DNA from: Sycon ciliatum
Lineage: Eukaryota; Porifera; Calcarea; Leucosolenida; Sycettidae
Length of the DNA: 64,000 bases
Assembly (NCBI RefSeq): GCF_964019385.1
Contig: NC_088655.1
Coordinates: forward strand, 4,678,264 to 4,742,263
Reading direction: 5' to 3'
The position numbers and the translations under genes were made by a program. The notes under the pieces are model-generated. The model saw nothing but the letters and a program-made list of their open reading frames with translations, made no database searches and was not told the DNA's origin. Below are positions 14,355-29,100 of this stretch, in pieces (positions within the stretch are counted from its first letter, which is position 1; every line of letters begins with the position of its first letter).

Positions 14355-17300
14355 GAGAACTTTAACTTTATTTGATAACAAACTGGGTGTCGGAATGAAG
14401 AATTCAAAAAGCGGAAGCAAAGAAGGCAATGGTGATAAATCCAATCAAGTATATTGTAGATAGGAAAATCAAATCAAATAAATAGGAAAATCCAATTAGA
14501 AAACAAAATAAAAGAATCAAGTCAACTAAAACAAAAACAAAAACAAAGAGTAAACCCGCATCCGCAAACATCATCCAAGCAGCACCGTTTACCCAACTCA
14601 TCCAACAACCCAGACAAGAGAAAACCAGATAAGGCACACAAAGGAAACGAGTAAGTCAACCATCAACTTATGACCAATATATAATAGCAAAATTGTTACA
14701 ACAAAAATACAGACAATAATATATATTATCATGAAACAGTTAGGTCAGGCTAAACAGCCAGGTGAGCACGGGCTCTGCACTCCAACACAAAACCGCCATG
14801 ACCAGCACCCATGAGCCTTCGGCGGTACAAGTGTCGTGACCCCCGCAGGCAAGTAATTTTCCAGCGAATCAGGCACACACTGATTCAGGCACGAAGCTGG
14901 CGCATGATCAGTGAGTAGGGAAGATCACGGTTCCTGTCACTGATTTGAGCTGCTAACGACTTCAGGAATATTTTCACACACACACACATACATTGCCAAG
15001 TCTATACTTACTAGCAGGCCGACTGCACATTGCCTGTCTTTTTGTTTCACAATTATATTGTTTAGGTGCATCTGTACCATGAATATCGAAGCATTCTTGA
15101 CCGATACCATTGTACCTAACCCAGTAAGAACTGGAGTCATTAGCAAGGTCAATAGTTTCGTGTAGAGCTTTCAAGGAGGACGTCACCAAATTCCCTATAC
15201 CATTGTAGAAGTATACTCTTGATCCACCAGAAAGAGTATCGCAGCGGTGAACGGCTTCATTGTAAGTATGAGGCCCGACTGGGACAATGAGATTAACTGG
15301 AAAAACCTTCACCGCAATGCCAAAGTCACCTATTGTCGTCCATCCTGCAATGTAGAGAAAACAATGTAGAGAAATGTTACATTTACCGTATTATCTCCAT
15401 TATAAGTCGAAGTCGAAGAAATAATCCGCACGAAAGCATAAAAAATGACAACGTACTAACGTCGGTGCATGTATGTCTGGTTTACAACAAACGAGTTCTT
15501 CCTCGTATCGATATGGAGTCAGAGAGGACATGTCGAAAGTGTGGTAAATATTGGCGCGCGGGATGGATCCCAATTCGTTTCGTGCCCAATTTATTTGAGC
15601 TGCGATGCAATTTACTCTCACCACGTGACGAAAACGACATCGACACAGACTCATTCCCAAGGCCATGACTTGGCAAAGCTATCCGTGTGACTTCGACGGC
15701 ATTTTGAGAAAAGCAGACGCCTGTGAAAGCTGATAGAAGACGGCGTTGACTCCTGCATTCAAATAAATTGGCGATCTTGAATTACTAAAATAATTCTCAA
15801 AAAGAAATCGATCGATCGATGGGCCGTTGTATTCAACAACACGTAGCCACAGCGCAATGACTTCCGTGTTCACTCACACCGTTTCAGTGTTGTAGGTGTG
15901 TTCACATGGCGTGAACCAGTCAATTGTCAGTAAGTTCGGCAGGAAAAGCGAGCTCCAACAACAAGTCGTTTGGCGCAGCCACTTTCGTTGGTTTGTACTT
16001 TTTGTAGATCTACCAGCGTGATCACCAAAACAATGAAAAAAAGTTTGACTTGAAGATAGTTTGGGATTTTTGAACTCACAACTTCATGGTCACCAGACAG
16101 CATTCATAACCACAAGGCCAAAAAGGAAAGGAGAAATCGTGGGTTTTGATAACAAATCGATACTGGCTTCCAGGGCAAATTGTAAACCATGGGAAAAGGC
16201 TGGAAACCTGGCCGAAATTCTAACTCCAGTTGGTCCAATTGTTCCGAAACCTTCACAGAACAATGTGCCGTGTCCTAACAAGCCAATCTATGTACTTTGT
16301 TGTCCAAATTTCCCTTGTCTTCATACATTTTAAGACCAAAACCTGATTGCTAATCTTTTTGAAATGGACTGTGGGCCGCAACGAATAAGCTTTAGGTTTC
16401 GGATAACCCGACCGACCGATGTTTTGAGCGCCATCCAGTTTTTGTTTGTTTGTTTGTATGCACTTACGCATATGTGCATCATATGCACGTACATTTACAT
16501 TCTCGCACTTCGCCTTATGACATGTCCAAGGCCGAGGCTCTTTCTTCCTTCTCCTGGCTCTGGTCGGTTTCGAGTTGACTCGATTGAGTCGGATTCGTTG
16601 CAGGGTGGTTCTATTTGCCAAACGTAACATTTTTGACACTGACAAGTTTTAGTTTAGAAACTCTACTGGCAAAACGTTCCGCCACTTGACGGCGGCTGAA
16701 CCGTCGTCAACATCTGCATTGTTCGAGTCATGTACCCTGAGCAATTTGTTTGAAACTCTTCATCCAGAAGGCGTCACGTCACTCGCTTCAAAGCAGTGTT
16801 TGCTTCCGAAATCGGGTCAAGCCACAGCCGTGATGGCAAGAGTGATAATGTTGGACTTCATTTCTAATTCAGACGCCTATTCTTTTTCTTTGCGTTCGAC
16901 AACAGGCCAAGCTGTAGTTCCTGCCCCGCAACAATCGCTGAACGATGTTTTGATGCACAACGTCTCGGAGCTCTGCTATGCTCGGTGTGTGAGCATGACC
17001 AGTTTGACTATTCCTGGCGATCTGATCGAGGTGTTGATTGCTATGTAGTCTACATGTACTTCCTTCGTATACAAAAACTTCGTGACTTTTTTTAAGGCCG
17101 CGCACAGCTCTGGAATTGTTCAGCTTGACTTGGAATAACACTAGTGGAATTATCTAACCTATTTATAAGCCATACACAAAGACAAAAAAGCAACTCAGAA
17201 GAATGAGATTGAGTTTATTCAGAGTCTTCTTTGCTCGTGTCATTGTCACCTGATGACGCTGACTCTGCATCTGAAAAAGTCGCTGCTTCCGCTCGCATTT

Positions 17301-20300
17301 AGTTCAGCTTCTTATCAGCTGCAGTGATGATCCGACATGGGACGTTGCCTACCTTCTCTTCGTCTTCAGAGCTGTGTACACCTCGGTGTCCACTATATTC
17401 AGTCGTTTCCACCTTTGACCACCACTATGCCGTGAAATGGGTCATACAAGCACATCCGCACGCTTCACATTTTCTCTGCGTGATATTCCTCCCAGCATTC
17501 TACAACGGCTTCGAGGAGGCCCCTGCAATTCCCCTTCGCGACAAAGGAGATGTCTGACTGGAGAGAAGCAAAGAATGCCAACTTTCAAGGTCAACATTCC
17601 GATCCGCAGCCTGCCTGGTTGCACGGCGACTGAAATGTTTCATCTTGCTGTGTGAGCGCAACAGCTTAATGTTCTCATGCTGCAGAGAGATCAGATATAT
17701 TCTATGAGGCCGCACGCCGTTGTGCTGTAAGTACAGAGTCTAGCCAGCTTCAGGGCAGCGAGTGCCGCATGAATCCACGTTCCAGCCGCGAGCACCACTG
17801 CGTCACTGTGTCAGTTTCGACCGAGAACATTTTTTACTTGACTCGTGAGTTCCTGTTGGCAATGACCTCACACGCATGGCTTCCTTGGAGAATCTGTTCG
17901 GGATCAACTAAACTTACCTCGACATGAATGCGGGTTGTCGATGGCAGCCTTCAGCACCGTTCGTTGAGCGGGTTCTTGCTAAAAACACCGTAGAAAAAAG
18001 TCACGAAGTTTTTGTATACAGAGGAAGTGTGCCTGATTTATCGACCACCCATTTTCCATCTGGGATGTGTACTGACATGTTCGTACTAGTACCAGTCTGA
18101 CACGCATAAAAAATATCAGCAATAAAGAAGGGAAGCCCACCGACCCGGCTGTTCATGCGCAGGCACTTATAAATATGGCGTCGTTCAGTGCGATTTATGT
18201 AACATTGTGCGAATAGTACAAATACCCAATGAGTTTGCATTTTTGGAAGAAACTCATGTCGATTCTCGCGTGGTTCCACGATTTGGGACGCGAAACCAAG
18301 AGAAAAGTTTTGAAAGCGCTCGAGCAAGATACTCGACTTTTCGGCAATTAGAGAGAGAAAGAGGGTGGAAAGGTGTCCTGGCCTGCCCAGTTAGCTGTCT
18401 TTCCACTTCAAACTTGCTCGAACTACTCCTGGCAGTCTGGAGATTGATCTCGCCAGCAATTGTCAGCCTCTGCTTGGCGTGCTCGCGTGTACAACATTCA
18501 AGCTAGACATTTCGTAATCGTTCAACGCAAAATAGGGTAGATATCACAATTTCAAGCTCACTTGGCCGGCTGTTGTCTTCTTCTACAATATCCCACATGC
18601 CGACTTAGCAATTTACAGCAGGAAGCAGCCTTCTAAACTCAATAGCAACTAAAGGGCCACATCATTTGTCTTCCAAATCAAGAGAAAACAGGCTCCTGAC
18701 TCGTCGCGTGTATTTAGAAGTTCACGCGCGTATTCTAATGACACTTGGGGAATACAACCAGAGGATAGTCCTCTGCTTGGGAAAATATCGATTTTAGCTG
18801 GGACAAAATCGGGACGGGCTTCTCGTCAGGCGAAATAGCACATCATAGTACATTTGAGATCAGCGGGAAGACGATGACGACGTCCACTAATTTAGTATCG
18901 GTTCACACGAATCTGCTGCGTGTGTGACTCTGTGTGTCAGCTATGGCATCATCCCCTGTGGTTCCATGCCTAGCATGTACGTCTGGACCATCCTGCAAAG
19001 TTTGAATGACGTAGGTTGAGCGATCGCTCCGCGAAACATACTTTTTGAAATTGTCCTCATAGTATGGCCCAGCATCTGCGGAAATGGACCTTAGGGTGAT
19101 TTGTCACAAAATCACTTTTTTCCGCTGTTGTCATTGTGATCACATGGCAAAAGTATTAGACCGAACAAAGCAATATTGATGACCCAGAAGCTTCTCAAAC
19201 AAGCATAGGTACATATCAGGAAATACGTATATGTTATGGCATGGTTGCAAGGGCCTTATGCCATATTATTGCCCCGAGGGCTAACCTCGAGGGGCAATAA
19301 TATGCCATAAGGCCCGCAGCAACCATGCGATAACAAATTTATCACATGGCCCACAGAGCAGACCATTGGGCTGCTGTTGAAATTTGCCCAAATGCCAACA
19401 CATTATGACCACAATGTATATTGATGTGCTATCATTATCAAAACAGGAAAAATGAAGATATTTCTCCTACACCCTAACAAAAAGTCTGCTACAGGCCATC
19501 AGAGAGTATACAGTACTGAAAGACGGAGACAGAAAAAAAAGTGCCGGCACCGCATCGTCATAGCAATAGACATGGCAACGACAATAAAATACAGCAGAAT
19601 CATAATTTCAGTTGAAAAATTAAGAGTGCTACCACAAAGAGTTACTTCATGTTTACATGTGTATCAGGAAGTTGTCAAATACAGTACTGCAACAAGTGCA
19701 AGTATTTGACGACTCCCTGGTGTGTAATTCTGAGGACAATTTTTCTTCTTTTTTTCAGCTCCAGATAGCTATATTTTTCATTGCAAAAACATTCTTGAAT
19801 TGTTGTGTTTGTTGTTCAAGCAAAGGTGAAAGCAGAGGACAGATGAGCCTGGTAAGAGTTTTGCGTGGCACATGAAGACCACACACAGGAAGTGACTTTG
19901 CGAGGATTCGAAAACGCACGACGCTGAGATGAATTTGTGTTATTTCAAATAATTGTTTGTGATCACAGTACCACTTCGAGCAGAACTGAATCTTATCCAC
20001 AAGCTTACCGACGGTCACGCTGCCAACATGACTGAACAGAATTGATCCCTGCAAGCACCACACGGCAGATGTTCGAGGCCATGTCCATTGCCGGGATGTC
20101 CGTCTCCAAAAAGAATTCCATCTTCATATCAATGCTGCACTGCGACTCGTCGTAGAGTCGCACAGTCTACAGAGTCGTCGTACTCGTAGTCACGCGATCA
20201 CTGAAATAAACTATTTTTTTGCGAGCAAATAAACTTTTTTTGCAGGCAATATCGCGTATTATTGCCCGCGGCGCAGAAGGTGCTGATTCGCTGGAGTACG

Positions 20301-22820
20301 GGCAACAATCACGTTCCATGTGATAAAACAATTTATCACAGTGTTTTCCAAATCAGAATACTATGTGTTACAGTGAAATGGGGGTGAACCAATTATACCG
20401 AGTACTCGAGTACTCGCTCGGTTTTTTCAAAAATAATCGTACTCGGAATAAATCAGAGTACTCGTTCATACATGGTACATGCATTTACTACAGAAATCTG
20501 CAGTTTCAGGGCAGCAGTCGGCAGATGGTGATGTGCAGGCTGTGTGGTGAACATTTGTTCACGAGTAGAGAGAGCCCAAATGACCCACCAACCAATATAC
20601 CCGAGAAAAATGACTGCTACTCGGTTCAATCAGGGTTGTATCATGGTGTGCAATTTTTAGGAGATGAAAAATACTCGAATACTCGAATATTCGATCGGAG
20701 AAAATCAGAGTACTCGAACTCGGGATCTCAGTGCCAACTTTCACCCCTACAGTGAAATAAATAAAAAATGGACAGTGTAATAAATCATCCATCCAGTTTT
20801 TGTTGTAAAACAACTCTTGGGCAACCTCTGGCATAGAGCATGGATGGCCTTAATCCTCATCACTGCATACCAATGAAAACTGTTTGAATGCCATCCCAAG
20901 TCTGCTGAAAATCCACAGAAGTGCAGAACAGGAGGGAGGGTGGCTACAACTACACCTGGAGTCCCAGTCTGTGCATCCCACAGGGAATACAACACAGGCA
21001 CAACATTCTAACACCCCACACTTCATCTCATAGTCATACACGATTTAGAGGAAGTCCATCATTGCAGCACCTCTGTGAAATTTGAGCTCTGTGGGAACTG
21101 GCTGCATGCGAGTCAGTGCGCCATGATTCCAGCACTGAGCGCAGAGAGTTCATAGCTCATCAATCAATGTTCAGCTCTTGCCCCGTCCAAGGGGTTTGGT
21201 GTTCACCACGGAGTCCAGTGTGGGAGCCTGCGAAAATTCAGACCATGTCACTAGCGGCAGCGCTCTTTCGTCCTGACTCGAGTTGATCCAGGGCGTTTCA
21301 GTTCGTCTACCTCTGTTGCCGATTTTCAGGTGTCAGAAAGTACTTTTGCCAGCAGAGAGCTCCTTTGGCGGAGCGCCTATATCAAGTTGAAATTCTCGTC
21401 GCTAAATAGGAATTGCGCGTCGACAAAAACATCTTCTGGAAACTGTCGTCGTTCTCTATCAGGCGCGACGATTCCTGCCTAGAAAATCCAATGACTTCTG
21501 GCGGAGCCGGACGGTAGCTAGCTGGCCATCGTGAGCGAACTCTCCTGCTACTGGGACGATCAAAAGCATTCATTGTTGCGATGAACTAATTTTTTGTTTG
21601 AATGTGCAGAGCGCGAAGCAAGAGTTTTTTGCCGTTGCAGAAAATGACTTATTCTGAAAAAATGATTTTCACCCGAAGGTCGATTCTCGCTGATACTGGG
21701 CCGTGTATCTTCCACCATTGAAATTTCGAATTTCTTGCTGAGAGGGGTGGCTTGCAACCTCGATATTGCTTGTTCCAGGCATGCTTTGGAGCCATCCCCT
21801 GTTGAAGTAGTGGTGGGGATATGCCCTGCAACTGCTACAACAAAATATTATTCGATCTGAGAAAGGGTGAGACCGCGAATCTCGGTTGAATATTGAATAT
21901 TTCAAGCCTTTTCACGACGAAGATGGAGTTCTTTTTGGAGATGGACGTCGCGGCAAAGGACATGGTGTCATTTGTCCTGTCAGGTTGGCAGCCTAACCGT
22001 CGGTAAGCTTGTGTTTGAATCCCGTTCTGCTCGATGTAGTAGATCACAAACAATTTGATATCGCACAAATTGATCTCAGCATCGGTATTTTATATTCTAA
22101 AAATCCCAAAGTGTCTCTGTGTGGCCGTCCTATGCCAGGAGAAACTCCAATCAGGCTCCTATGTCCTCTGCCTTCATGATTGAATGTCCACTTCGTTTGA
22201 ACAATGAACACAACAATCGAGGACGGCTTTGCAATGAAAAATACAGCTTTACTGGAGCTGAAAAAAACGTGCTCAGGATGATACTCGAGTACATGCATAC
22301 TCTCCCAGCAGGTGAAGCGCAATTTTTTTGTGAAAAATGCCTGTCGCCGACTGACCAGTAATTTCGCCTGACGCGGAGCCGAGTTTGTCAGCGACGACAC
22401 AAGGAGTATCCCAGAACGAAGCCAAAGTCGCACAACACAGAACAAATGTTCTGAAGGAAAGGCAGTCATGTGAGGAACGAGCGGAAAGCTTGAAACAAGA
22501 CGCAGATGATCAGCGTGTTCCCCGGGCTGTCCGGGCTGACTCGTCTCCAGAATCCAGGGGAAACCATGGCCTACTTGTGTTCTGACGATTTGAAAATTCA
22601 AATTTTCTTGCCATTGAAGCCCAATCGAGATTTTCGGCGGCCACATTGTTAAGTGGCGTAAAATCGCACAAAAGACAGCCGTGCCGACCTACCGGTATTT
22701 TTCTGGCCATGTTACCTGAAACCAAAGACCTATTCGGTGCGGCCCTACATGTAAGTAGAACACAATGACATTGACTCGGGAAGAGAACACACACACACAC
22801 ACTCTCTCTCTCTCCTCTCC

Positions 22821-22876
<56 letters not shown>

Positions 22877-23088
22877 TCTCTTTCTCTCTCTGCTATTGGC
22901 ACACCTGGTTGTGATGAAGCCGAGACCCAAGGTCGGCAGAGCATCCCAGACCACGCCACCACTCCCCTTATTCATGGCTCACACATGACGGGTTTACGTG
23001 GCTCTAGAAAAAAACCCAAAAAAAACCACATACACAGATATCCACACATATATCCACACACACACACGCACACACACGCACACACACG

Positions 23089-23141
<53 letters not shown>

Positions 23142-26100
23142 CAAAATACCCACCATCACAGCGAGCACCATGGTATGACTCGTTGTTTGTGTTATCAGTG
23201 CAGTCACAGCGGTAAGATCCCTCGGTATTGATGCAAGGGTTTTTTCCACAGTCATGAAAACCATACTCGCATTCATCATACTCCTCTGTAAAAAATATCG
23301 GTAACAGCAACAGCCACAGCGACGGCAACAGATATAACAACAGCTTAGACAAGCTGGAAAGAATCCAGCCGATAGCCTCGCTCTCCACCTCCCTCTCTAC
23401 ACCCATTAACTACATAGTGTTTGCTCACTCCATCCACCACAATTACGTCCCGCTTCATATTCTAATGCTTGCAACCGCAAATCGTGTAAATATAGGCCAT
23501 GGCTTGCTAGTCTGATTCTTTATTCCACTCCGACTGAAAATAAACGAGAGAGCTTGGAAGCTCAGGGCACTACGCTCTGCTTTTTTGCCTTGATGACCTA
23601 GGGAAAAAAGCATAGTAAATTTTTTCATTTATCCTTTTTTTCAAGACACAACCTGGGATTCGAACCCGCACAATCGCCCTACATCCCCGGTACACTTTAC
23701 ATACATACTAATTCTTCCAAGTTGCTTTACGTTATGATCTTGCATTTGAAAGCCCTATTTGAATATTGTGGTCAGCTGTTTGTGGCCAGCCGTCTTTGAT
23801 GGTATGGTACGGTACAGGACAGGTATGGTCAAGGATAATACGACACCGTCTACCACCTTAATGACCTAGGCAAAAAGCATTGGGATGTGATAAATTTTTC
23901 AATTCTCCTATTTTTTTTAAGGCATAACCTGGGATTCGAACCCGCACAATCGCCCTACATGCATTACCCGATACACTTCGCATTCATACTCATTCTCCCA
24001 AGTTGCTTCACATTATGATCTTGCATTTGAAAGCCCTATTTGAATATTGTCGCCAGCTGTTTGTGGCCAGCTGTCTTTGATGGTACGGTACGCTACAGGA
24101 CAGATACGGAATAGCGCCAGACGGAGGTCCGGCTGCCATAAACAAACAAATAAATAAAAAGCTGTGTGGACATATGTTCTGGTTTCCTCAGACATGCTCT
24201 CTTAAGAGAAACCCAGAACATATGTGCAAGTCGGTCTCTCAGATTTCGCTCAAATTTTGCAGGTAGGTTGGCTTTGGGGTGTACATCGACATTCCAAAGC
24301 CCGCGCAAAATCCTTTGAAGGGAACCATGAAATTGGTATACCCCTCAATATTGGCCCAATATTGGCACGATTTATGGGTCTACAAACGAGCCACAGCACA
24401 GCCTACAAGAACAAGCTACGAACAAAACTCCATCAAGCCAACATTACCTCATGGTTCCCTTCAAAATATTTTGCGCGGGCTTTGGAATGTCGATCTACAC
24501 CCCAAAGCAAACCTACCTGCAAAATTTGAGCAAAATCTGAGAGACCGACTTGCACATATGTTCTGGTTTTCTCAGACATGCTCTCTTAACCCTTTACCGG
24601 TCTACCATAAGCGAACCGATACTATAGTATCGGTACGTTTGGCCCTCATTTTTTGGGGTCTTGTTGCTAGGAGACAGCTAAAATGGCGCTCTACGCGTAG
24701 CTGAGGTCCAAGGCTTGCTGACGATGTACAAAACAACCATGCTTACCATACAAATTTTGCCGAATCGATCGACTGAAGTTTGTTGAAATTGGAAAAGACG
24801 ACCATCCGCCATGCGTGCATTTCGAGAATGCGAGTGCATCTCTTGGGGCCGTGTTTGACAAGCGTTCTGAGAGCAGTAACACCACCAGTCCCGGCTGGAT
24901 CTCCCGGGAGGTTTTGCAGTGTAGTGTGTTGAGAAAAAGAGCTCTGTTGAGTCCTGCTAGTTCAAAAATATATCGTCCACGAATGAAGAAACAAAATTCT
25001 CCAAACAGAGAGGAAGCCTTCTTGATGCCGACACGGCGACAGCGACTGTCACAAGGACTCGTCAGGTGCGATCAGCTGATTCGCCTGGCCGTGAGAATCA
25101 CGGCATGCGTAAGCTCGCGCCTGAGTGCTCATCTGAGCGAGAGTGAATGTGACGCGAGCAGCCCTGAGATGAACAAACCGAAGCTGCGATATCGTGGAAT
25201 GGGAATTGCTGCTGCTGGCGTATCGCCGATGGCGAGGTGTTGGTGTTCAATGCCGGTATTGTAGAGAGCCTACATTTTTTGTAAAGACGTAGCCCTTACC
25301 TGATTGTTTATCGTACGACTTCAGCTCCATCACGAACTTGGTATGCCCTTCGTGCTGTGATATTCGTGTATTCCATTCGCAATTGTATTTTCTCTCAACT
25401 TGAAAGGCTACCATGGGCCCTATCCTTGCCTAGACCTAGTCATATTTGAATTTTCTGGACGCGTTCAGGCATACAGATTTTGAAAATATATGGTTTACCC
25501 ATACCTACATCACATGGTTCTTGAGTTATTGCTGGTTGTGTGTACATGTATTTGCGTGACCACCCCTCACATGCATTGAGTTAGACCGGCAAAGGGTTAA
25601 ACTCTTTAGCGTGAGCGTCGTACTAGAGCATCGTACTAGAGCATCAAACTAGTACGACTCACAGGAGTTGTGTGTCCCATGGCCGTCGTCCTAGTACCAT
25701 GCTGTGCAGTGAACCTGAATCACATAGTTGCGGTCAGTAACGTGTCCATAGTGGCTCGTTCAAACTATCGTAACTCGGTTCTCGGTGGATTCCCACAATC
25801 GAAACATGTTTCTGCAAGAGAAAACTCTCAGCTGGCGATAAAAACAATCGACGAAGCGATACGACTACTGAATTTTGAGATAAGCGACTCAACACGTCTG
25901 TTAGGTTTGATAACGAACGATGGTCCGGCGGTCTCCCATGTCGCGCAGTTGTTGTCAAGAGTGGTACCAGATTCATGTGTTGCGCTCCTGTCGATTCTGG
26001 TGTTGTATCTGTTCCTGGTTGTGTTGTAATACTGGCAGGTGTAGCAGTAGGCAAGCAGTGTTTTCGTGTCCTCCCACGCTTGGCTTGTTTGCCCTGGCCG

Positions 26101-29100
26101 CTTGTGACAACAAGGACAATGGGACGTATTGTTTGATACATTCGGACAAGTGTTGAAGCATCCTGCCAACATACCGACTACCGCACTGTCGGCATTCAGA
26201 ATGGTTAATGAGCTGACTCAAATGATGGGTCGGCAGGACGTCCTTCTACGCCGTGAAAGAACGTATCGTGGTGAAGACAGTTACTACATTCAATGCATAG
26301 TACATTCAATGCATAGTATGTTTTGTGGACAATAGACTGGACAATCCGACTGACCCTTGTCGACTCCACGCCCTTTCAAGTCAGGCACAGGAAACTTTCG
26401 GTTCTCTGCCAAATCTTGCCCAAATTCAACAATCGAAGGGTCTAGGTGGTAGAGAAAACTCTCAGCTATCGCCTCAAACAGCTTTGAAGTCTCTCCGATG
26501 AAGTTCGAGTGAGCGGCGATCGATCGAACATTTTGAATTTTCTGAGCTGCGTGCTGCGAGTCAGTAGTGCGTGAAAAAAGGGATTTTCCCAGCTTCGGGA
26601 CTGGCGGCACGTGCCAGGACCGGCGCGGCGCGAAATCACGGCAAAGTAAGCTGCTACTCGAAAAAATTTGAACAGTTCCGAGCTAGATTCAGTGAAATGG
26701 CTGCAGGAGACTGATTTTGTCTCAGATCTGGAGCTGGATACGCGTTTGGCGGACAATGAGTACAGTCAGACCTCGCTTATCCGGTCCTCGTTTATCCGGA
26801 TCCCTCGCCATCCGGAAGAAAAAAGTTGGTTACAAATGTACAGCATATGCCATGCTTACATACAGTATGTGTGTTCGATTATCCGGTTCCCTCGCCTATC
26901 CGGATATTTTTGTGGAAAACGGATGTGTGCGGTTATGCGAGGTCTGACTGTAGTGCTATTGGCGAGTTTGGGCTCATTGTATTTCGCTCATCAAGAGCTT
27001 TCCAACGAGCCCAATATCTTCAAAATCGGTGAAGTAGAACCAAAGTTATGTTGGAAAATGAGTGCGCATTTTCGGGACGGCCACAAATACTGAGGAAGCA
27101 AAAAAGTTATGTCCATTGTTAATGCCTCCCTGGGTTAATTCATCACATCAACTTAATTTCCATCTAGCTGTTTCTGGCTAGTATCAGTTTTATCACACTT
27201 ATCAATCTTCCTTATTGGCATCACGCCATCGTGGAATTAAAATACTAAATAAACAATTGCATATGAAACAAACAGCCACTCTGTGAAAGGAGGGAGAGAA
27301 GAAAATAGAAAGGCCGGATAGATGACAACAACAACCCACCGTATGCCGTGTACAGAATGAAACGCAAAGCCAGCGATTCACTCACACAACGCCGCGGATA
27401 GCACACTCACACTCACACTGCCATCCTGGAAACAAAATTCACCTCGTGTTGTTTTGCATACCGCCCAATCGTTCAGCGAGGATGTGCATGTGATGGGTCA
27501 CTAGAGGCCATAATTATTGGTGTTATCATCGCTGTCTCGCCCTGAGGACCCCAGGAAGTGAACCAGAAGAAGGAGCATGGCCTGGGAGAGGGGGGGGGGG
27601 GGGGGGGAGGGGGTGTTTACGATTTGCATCACCCCGAAACCAACACACCCAATCTAAATCTTACCATAACAGGCTGTCAAGTAGCGTAAAGTAACATTTC
27701 TGTCGATCAAAACGCCGTCGTACCAACTTGAGTTTTGTCGAAAGTGCAAAACCTTGTTGGGATCAGCAGTCCAGTACTGGTAATGTTTGTTGTTATTCAT
27801 CGTGTTGTATGCCAGGTACTTATAAGCACATGAAGATGAGTGGAACCTATTCTCAGGATTGAATAGTGAACCAGAACTGCACTGTTCTTTGGCAGCTGTG
27901 TAGCCCAGCAAATCGCTGTGAACTTCAACTAGAAATCCGTTGCATTCTTCTCCTGCAAACACAACAGGAACAGCAAGCGCGCACAGCGATGTAACACAAT
28001 AATGTCTTTATGGCTTCCGGCGTACATCACACATCAAAACCTTCAGAGAAAGGGAGGGGGCAAGGGGATTCAAAAATTAATTATAGTATAATGTATTGTA
28101 CTGTGCGGGCTTAAGAGAAACCCGTCGTTTAATCGATTTTAACCCTTTACCAGCCATACATAATGCGAATGCGTCGAATTCGACGCATTCGTTTTTCACT
28201 CTGTAAACCATGTTCTTTTGCCGCATCGCGGTCGGAATAATCGCAAACTACTGCTGAAAACCTACGGTTTGCCGAAATTTGCAGAGATTGTCTTTCAGTG
28301 CTACTTCCATCGTTGGAGATCCGGACGGACGCCCGGACGGTAAGCTAGGCAAGGAGGTTATAGCCGCTGGATTTCGAACTCGTTTTACCGTTTCGTAGTA
28401 CAGGTAGACTCCCTCTAATTCGAATACGGTATAATTCGAACATTCCGTGTAATTCGAACTTTTTCGTCGTACCGATCTTCTGCAAGTCACTTCAAGTCAA
28501 AATCCAATGCATAATTCGAAGTACGAAAAGTGCGCCGGTTGGATAATTCGAACTCAGTCTTCATACAGAAGAGCTGTTTACAGTACATTGGCTATATCCT
28601 TTGAACGCTTATTTCGAAGTGAGATTGAGTTGCTATCCTTGTAATTCGAAGTTCATTCTTTTCTCCTTCTCTAGCCAAGAGTAGCTCAAAAATCGATCGA
28701 TGCTCCGCTGCAGGATCGACTATAGCGTTCAAGAAACCCACCTTCTCTCGAAATTTGATTAAGCCCGTGCGAGGCAAATTGCAAAGGTTTGACTGAAGAC
28801 GACTTCTTCCAGGTGGCTGACTCTCTTCGAGGATCTCGATGGCCTTTCTTGCCGTGCCAGCTCGTGCGCGGAGATGTTGGCGCACAACAACACTGATTGT
28901 CGTAAATATTGTCAATGCCTATGCTCCACTTCCGTTCTTCAGAACGATGTGCTGCTGTCCGACGGCCTTTCATGACGAGGATTAGGCAGCTCAGTTTTTT
29001 TCCGTTGAAATTGTTTCAGGAAAGCTGCAGTGACTGTTACTTCTTCACTAGAAGATGAAGATAATGTCGGAATGATTTTGTGTCGATCCAGTGTTTTGAC

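Noticed and set aside
16253-17048. Frames of 120-130 codons on both strands
   Set aside because: Overlap each other on opposite strands, no domain or conservation cue.
18001-18115. Additional lectin-type exon
   Set aside because: A possible cysteine pattern exists in one frame, but phase 1 reading hits a stop and no good donor is seen.
18820-18850. Complement CCTGACGAGAAGCCCG as a hammerhead relic
   Set aside because: It resembles the Penelope motif but lacks the GAAA core and paired stem I.
22044-22646. 200-codon minus-strand frame
   Set aside because: It runs across a repeat-element copy, shows no domain and has no splice or start support.
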